DNA from: Diphasiastrum complanatum
Lineage: Eukaryota; Streptophyta; Lycopodiopsida; Lycopodiales; Lycopodiaceae
Length of the DNA stretch: 64,000 bases
Assembly: GCA_029204225.1 (NCBI GenBank)
Contig: CM055100.1
Span: 22,564,248-22,628,247, forward strand
Direction: 5' to 3'
Both the position numbers and the translations under genes were made by a program. Within the stretch, counting starts at the first letter, position 1. Each line of letters begins with the position of its first letter. The notes below the pieces were generated by a model. It worked only from the letters and a program-made list of their open reading frames with translations. It was not told the DNA's origin and ran no database searches. Shown here piece after piece: positions 60,617-64,000 of the stretch.

Positions 60617-62302
60617 TTATTTATGAAGAAATGTGACTCCACTTGCTGCAAAAATGACTTTCTTGGACTCATCACAAAAGAATGTAGAAGAACCACCTCC
60701 TTCATGAATGCACCTAGCAACATCTTTTTCCATATGATCAAAGAAATCATTAGCAACAATCTTTTCCAAGGAAGAACCTTCACCACCTCCGAAGTTAGCT
60801 CTTTCCTTACCTTTTGCATGCTTGCACTTGCCATGAAGAACCATTGAAACACCATCATTATCCTCAAGACTAGCCAAGTTAGCACAAAGATGAACATCTC
60901 CAAGAAGCATATTAGATCTTGACCTAGATCTAGCATAAGGAAGCTTGTTAGACTTTGCATAAGATCCACCAATCTTATTGATGCTAAAAGGTAACTTTGG
61001 AAAGTTGAGACCAATATCCTTTTCCATTCCATCCTTTTTGTTAGCCATAACAAAAGCATCAAGCTTGAAAAGTCTACCTTGTTTATTGCCCCTAGCAACC
61101 AAGATTTCTTCCTTTGTAATGAAGCAAGCATCACCACCAAACTTTACCATGTATCCTTTCTCTATCATTTGACCAACACTTAGCAAATTCTTTGAAAGTG
61201 AAGGAATGTAAAGAACACCATCAAGTCTTGCTTTCCTATTAGTAGAGAGACAAATAGGAATTGAACCAATACCTTCAATCACACACTCACCACCATTGGC
61301 CATGTGAATTGCTTTCTTGGCTCCATCATAAGTGACCAAAGAAGTAAAGAACTCCTTGTGACTAGTCATGTGTGAGCTAGCTCCACTATCAATCCACCAT
61401 GAATCTTTGTCACCTTCACTTGATATTGGACTTGAAGAACACATCAAAAGAGAATCACCACCACCTAGATCCTCATCATTAGTAGTAAAGTTGATTTGCT
61501 TGATACCTTTATCTCTTTGCTTCTTCAAACATTCATTAGCAAAATGCCCTTTGATTCCACAATAAAAGCATTTCAACTTAGACTTATCTTTCTTTTTGCC
61601 AGAAGAGGAAGTCTCACCTTGATCTTGCCCTTTAGACCACTTGCCTTTGCCTTTTCCCTTGAACTTGCCTTTGATGAACATAGCATCCTCTTCATATTGA
61701 GATGTCGATGTAGATCTACCTCCTCTTGATTGAAGCCTATACTCCTCATTCACCAAGATCTCTTGCAAATCCACAATACTTGGCAAAGTCTTTTGAATAG
61801 CAAAACTTTGAACAAGATTAGCATGATCATCCAACAAGCCATTAAGTATAGCTTGAACAAGTTCTACCTCCTTAATGCTTTCATCAATACATGCTAACTC
61901 ATCATTGAATGCTTTAACCCTCAAAACAAAAGCATGAGTACTCTCTTCCTTATTTTGCAAACTTTGAAAGATTTGCCTCCTAAGAGTAAGCACTCTTGAT
62001 GTAGAATTGGATTCATAAAGCTTTTTCAAAGCTTCGCAAGCCTCCAAAGATGATGTGCACTTACCAACTTCCTTGAGAAGTTCATTGGTAGCATTCATCT
62101 TAATCATGTGTAGAGCTTTCTTTGCTCTCTTGTCATACCTCACTTGATCTTGAGGTGCTTGAGGTCTCTCCTCCACACCTGCAACAATCTCCATCAACTC
62201 ATTCATCTCCAATAAGGACTCCATCCTCACCTTCCAAGTAGAATAGTTGATTGAGGTAAGCCTATCATTGCTCTCCAACATAAATCCACCACTTGTAGCC
62301 AT
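60617..62302 (-). CDS. Element J gag-protease ORF with novel C terminus
   Basis: A 561-codon open frame from ATG 62302 (MATSGGFMLESNDRL). It holds a UBN2-type gag (residues 1-200; ILNGLLDDHANLVQS), a Lys/Gly-rich basic stretch, a CCHC knuckle (CFYCGIKGHFANEC, about 260) and the protease (WWIDSGASSHMT, about 310) with LPSLSKNLLSVGQM. After KSNKLPYARSRSRS, where K runs on into its integrase, J switches to an unrelated Gly/Glu/His-containing tail (CANLASLEDNDGVSM... to ...VTFLHK). The frame is unbroken, unlike K. It could still make gag particles and process them, but it encodes no integrase or RT. Confidence 0.75.
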   Translation of the reverse strand: MATSGGFMLESNDRLTSINYSTWKVRMESLLEMNELMEIVAGVEERPQAPQDQVRYDKRAKKALHMIKMNATNELLKEVGKCTSSLEACEALKKLYESNSTSRVLTLRRQIFQSLQNKEESTHAFVLRVKAFNDELACIDESIKEVELVQAILNGLLDDHANLVQSFAIQKTLPSIVDLQEILVNEEYRLQSRGGRSTSTSQYEEDAMFIKGKFKGKGKGKWSKGQDQGETSSSGKKKDKSKLKCFYCGIKGHFANECLKKQRDKGIKQINFTTNDEDLGGGDSLLMCSSSPISSEGDKDSWWIDSGASSHMTSHKEFFTSLVTYDGAKKAIHMANGGECVIEGIGSIPICLSTNRKARLDGVLYIPSLSKNLLSVGQMIEKGYMVKFGGDACFITKEEILVARGNKQGRLFKLDAFVMANKKDGMEKDIGLNFPKLPFSINKIGGSYAKSNKLPYARSRSRSNMLLGDVHLCANLASLEDNDGVSMVLHGKCKHAKGKERANFGGGEGSSLEKIVANDFFDHMEKDVARCIHEGGGSSTFFCDESKKVIFAASGVTFLHK

Positions 62303-62891
62303 GTTGAAGTGACCTGATCTTATCTTTAAACCTATTCCAATGCACAAAGCACTCTCTTAAATGTCAAAAAATGAACTCAAGAAGATATGGAACCTCTCAA
62401 ATCTCTTCTAGCACTTCTAACTAGAAAATCAACACATAGAATAGTGAAATCTTGATCAACCTATGATCTATCCTCAATCTAATGATTCTTGCCACTTCCT
62501 AAGTTGAAACACACTCAAATGAAGTTCAGTAACCTCACAAACTAGAGATCCAATTGAAATTAGGGTTTTGACAAAATCACAAAAAATTGAATATCTCAAA
62601 TTCTACATGCAATTTCTAGAAACTTGGTATACCTTCTTGTAGACTCCAATGAGACCTTCCTAATGCACCAAAAATCATCTAATTCTAGTAAGCCAAGTGT
62701 GAAATCGGAATTGATCAAGTATATAAGCCTATATTGAGTTTTGACCTACAAAAGATCAATTCTACACATGCAAAAATGCTGATTTTTGAGTAGAAATCAA
62801 TCTAGCATGCTCTAGCATTGGTAACTCCTCCAAATCCTTGCTAAAGATGGCTGATCCTTTCATAACTTGAAAAACAAGAGCTCTGATACCA

Positions 62892-63525
62892 TGTGAATGA
62901 TTTTAGATCATTCAAGATCCAATCCAAGTCCCAAATCTTTGGTTACAATAAGGAGCGAACCAACAATCCTGCCAATGTAAAAAAATCAGCATCTACATAC
63001 AAAATGAGATGCAAACTCTAAGAGATATTGATCAAACATGAACCAAAACATAAAATATGTTTTATGTCCGTACAATTACAGTACCCTACTGTATTTCACA
63101 CATGTGGAACCGAAAATAACAATAAATGATCATTCTACACACAAGATTGCAAGATAACACCAAGATAGTGCACCAATGAGTAGTAGAACCCAAAGAGAAA
63201 CATGTATAATGATGAAATGAGAGAGAGAAGAGAGAAGATGTGTCTCTCCACGAGTTACATCCTTTTATAGAGTTTCCAAACCCTATTTGGCCACTTGGCT
63301 TTCCCTCCAAAATGTAAACCCTACTATTTTTGGGTCTAGATTCAATGTACCCAAAGTTCAAATTTGAATCTCTCTCAAACTCGACTACCAACTTTCCCAC
63401 ACTTTCCAAAAGTGTTTATTGAATGTATTTTAAACTAATATAACTTCAAAAAGTTTATCTCTAAGTCTAAAATGAGTTTTGGCCTCTTATTGACAATTTA
63501 CCAAAATGTGACTAAACTAGACTAA
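62892..63525 (-). repeat. 5' LTR of element J
   Basis: It aligns with the K LTR over most of its length (gagagaagatgtgtctctccacgagttacatcc region and beyond) but diverges and stops before the expected terminal aatc(a/t)ttcaca. The outer end is therefore deleted or altered. Confidence 0.78.
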
Positions 63526-63531
63526 ACTAAT

Positions 63532-64000
63532 CAAGGCCTGCATTTGTTGAAGGAACAATGTCCCCAGACCAAGCAGGAAGAGGAGCAGATGAGAGAATAT
63601 ATGTATCGATCGATACTTTGATCTCTCATGTACGCAATGGTCTATACAAGACCAGATATCTCTTTTTCTATAAGCTCACTCAGCCAATATATGGCTAATC
63701 CTGGCATTACCCATTGGAAGGCTCTTATTCGAGTCATGAGATATATTCGAACTACCATGGACTAGTGCATCTGCTATGGAGATGTCAGCAATGACAATCT
63801 TTATCAGCTCAGTGGTTATTCTGATGCAAGCTGGAGAGGATATGCAGACAATCGTAAATCCACATCTGGATTTACATTCTTCTTCAATGGCGGTCCTATT
63901 TCATGGAACAGTCGTAAGCAAACCTATATCGCACTTTCCTCTACTGAAGCAGAATACATTGCTGCTTCTCAATCTATTAAGGAAGTGTTTTGGTTGAGAA
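63532..64000 (+). pseudogene. Ty1/copia element I, RNase H part
   Basis: Element I resumes with the RT end (YMYRS, then SLMYAMVYTRPDISF). RNase H follows: SQYMANPGITHWKALIRVMRYIRT, a stop, CICYGDVSND, GYSDASWRGYADNRKSTSGFTFFF, ISWNSRKQ and SSTEAEYIAASQSIKEVFWL, running off the right edge. The RT palm between this and 60078 is missing, so it was not simply split by J. Confidence 0.83.

Larger units (their letters stand above)
60081..63525 (-). mobile_element. Ty1/copia derivative J (gag-protease, truncated both ends)
   Basis: J reads on the minus strand and is related to K. It has a 5' LTR (62892 to about 63525, whose outermost dozen bases are missing), a primer site (complement of 62880-62891), one long gag-protease frame and then rearranged sequence ending at about 60081 inside an RT-like phrase (CYGLKKAG). 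No RT palm, RNase H or 3' LTR is present. Element I sequence flanks both sides. Confidence 0.8.

Noticed and set aside
1-64000. CRISPR arrays, prokaryotic operons, rRNA genes or a viral genome
   Set aside because: No regularly spaced repeats with unique spacers, no rRNA-like blocks and no free-living viral gene set. All pol genes are in LTR elements or a LINE.

Overview
This is a window of a land-plant nuclear genome of the large-intron, retrotransposon-rich type. The evidence is a spliced nuclear gene with a plastid-transit-like N terminus, Ty3/gypsy chromoviruses, Ty1/copia elements, hAT relics, a LINE and a tRNA-like SINE. The species cannot be read from the sequence; a fern, lycophyte or gymnosperm would fit the intron size, but that is a guess.

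The one host gene I can support is a plant-type 4-hydroxy-tetrahydrodipicolinate reductase (DapB, lysine biosynthesis) on the minus strand. Four exons can be joined in frame with consensus splice dinucleotides: exon 1 42609-42785, exon 2 40078-40315, exon 3 36946-37079 and exon 4 8758-8832. Together they give the first 208 residues: transit peptide, NADPH-binding fold and the plant-specific APQMGKQVV segment. The C-terminal exons are not visible and should lie beyond the left edge. Intron 3 is 28.1 kb and is filled almost entirely by nested retrotransposons.

Layout, left to right. 1-8290: intron 4, holding a diverged family-A LTR, two broken hAT transposase copies, a decayed chromovirus G, a small GC-rich hAT-like MITE and long inverted repeats. 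8758-8832: exon 4. 8833-36945: intron 3. Inside it sits a nest with readable order: gag fragment F (10567-10989) was hit by element C (+); C's LTR was hit by element B (-; target duplication gggcc); B was hit by element A (+; 14546-20854; target duplication atact). A is intact and very young. C is then cut by element D (-), whose integrase is fused at about 29.0 kb to a second, nearly identical but 3'-truncated A copy (A2, -), followed by a 3'-truncated LINE (+). 36946-42785: exons 3 to 1, with retroelement E (+) in intron 2. 42786-64000: upstream of the gene, a field of decayed copia elements H (-), K (-), L (+) and I (+), with J (-) lying inside I.

Nothing outside dapB looks like a functioning host gene. 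Of the mobile elements only A (14546-20854) has everything visible that an autonomous element needs: identical-length LTRs, primer-binding site, one open 1592-codon gag-pol with chromodomain, polypurine tract and target duplication. A2 lacks its 3' end. B, C, D, G, H, I, J, K, L and E are broken. Elements C, J and K retain gag and protease but have lost recognisable reverse transcriptase or have unfamiliar sequence in its place.
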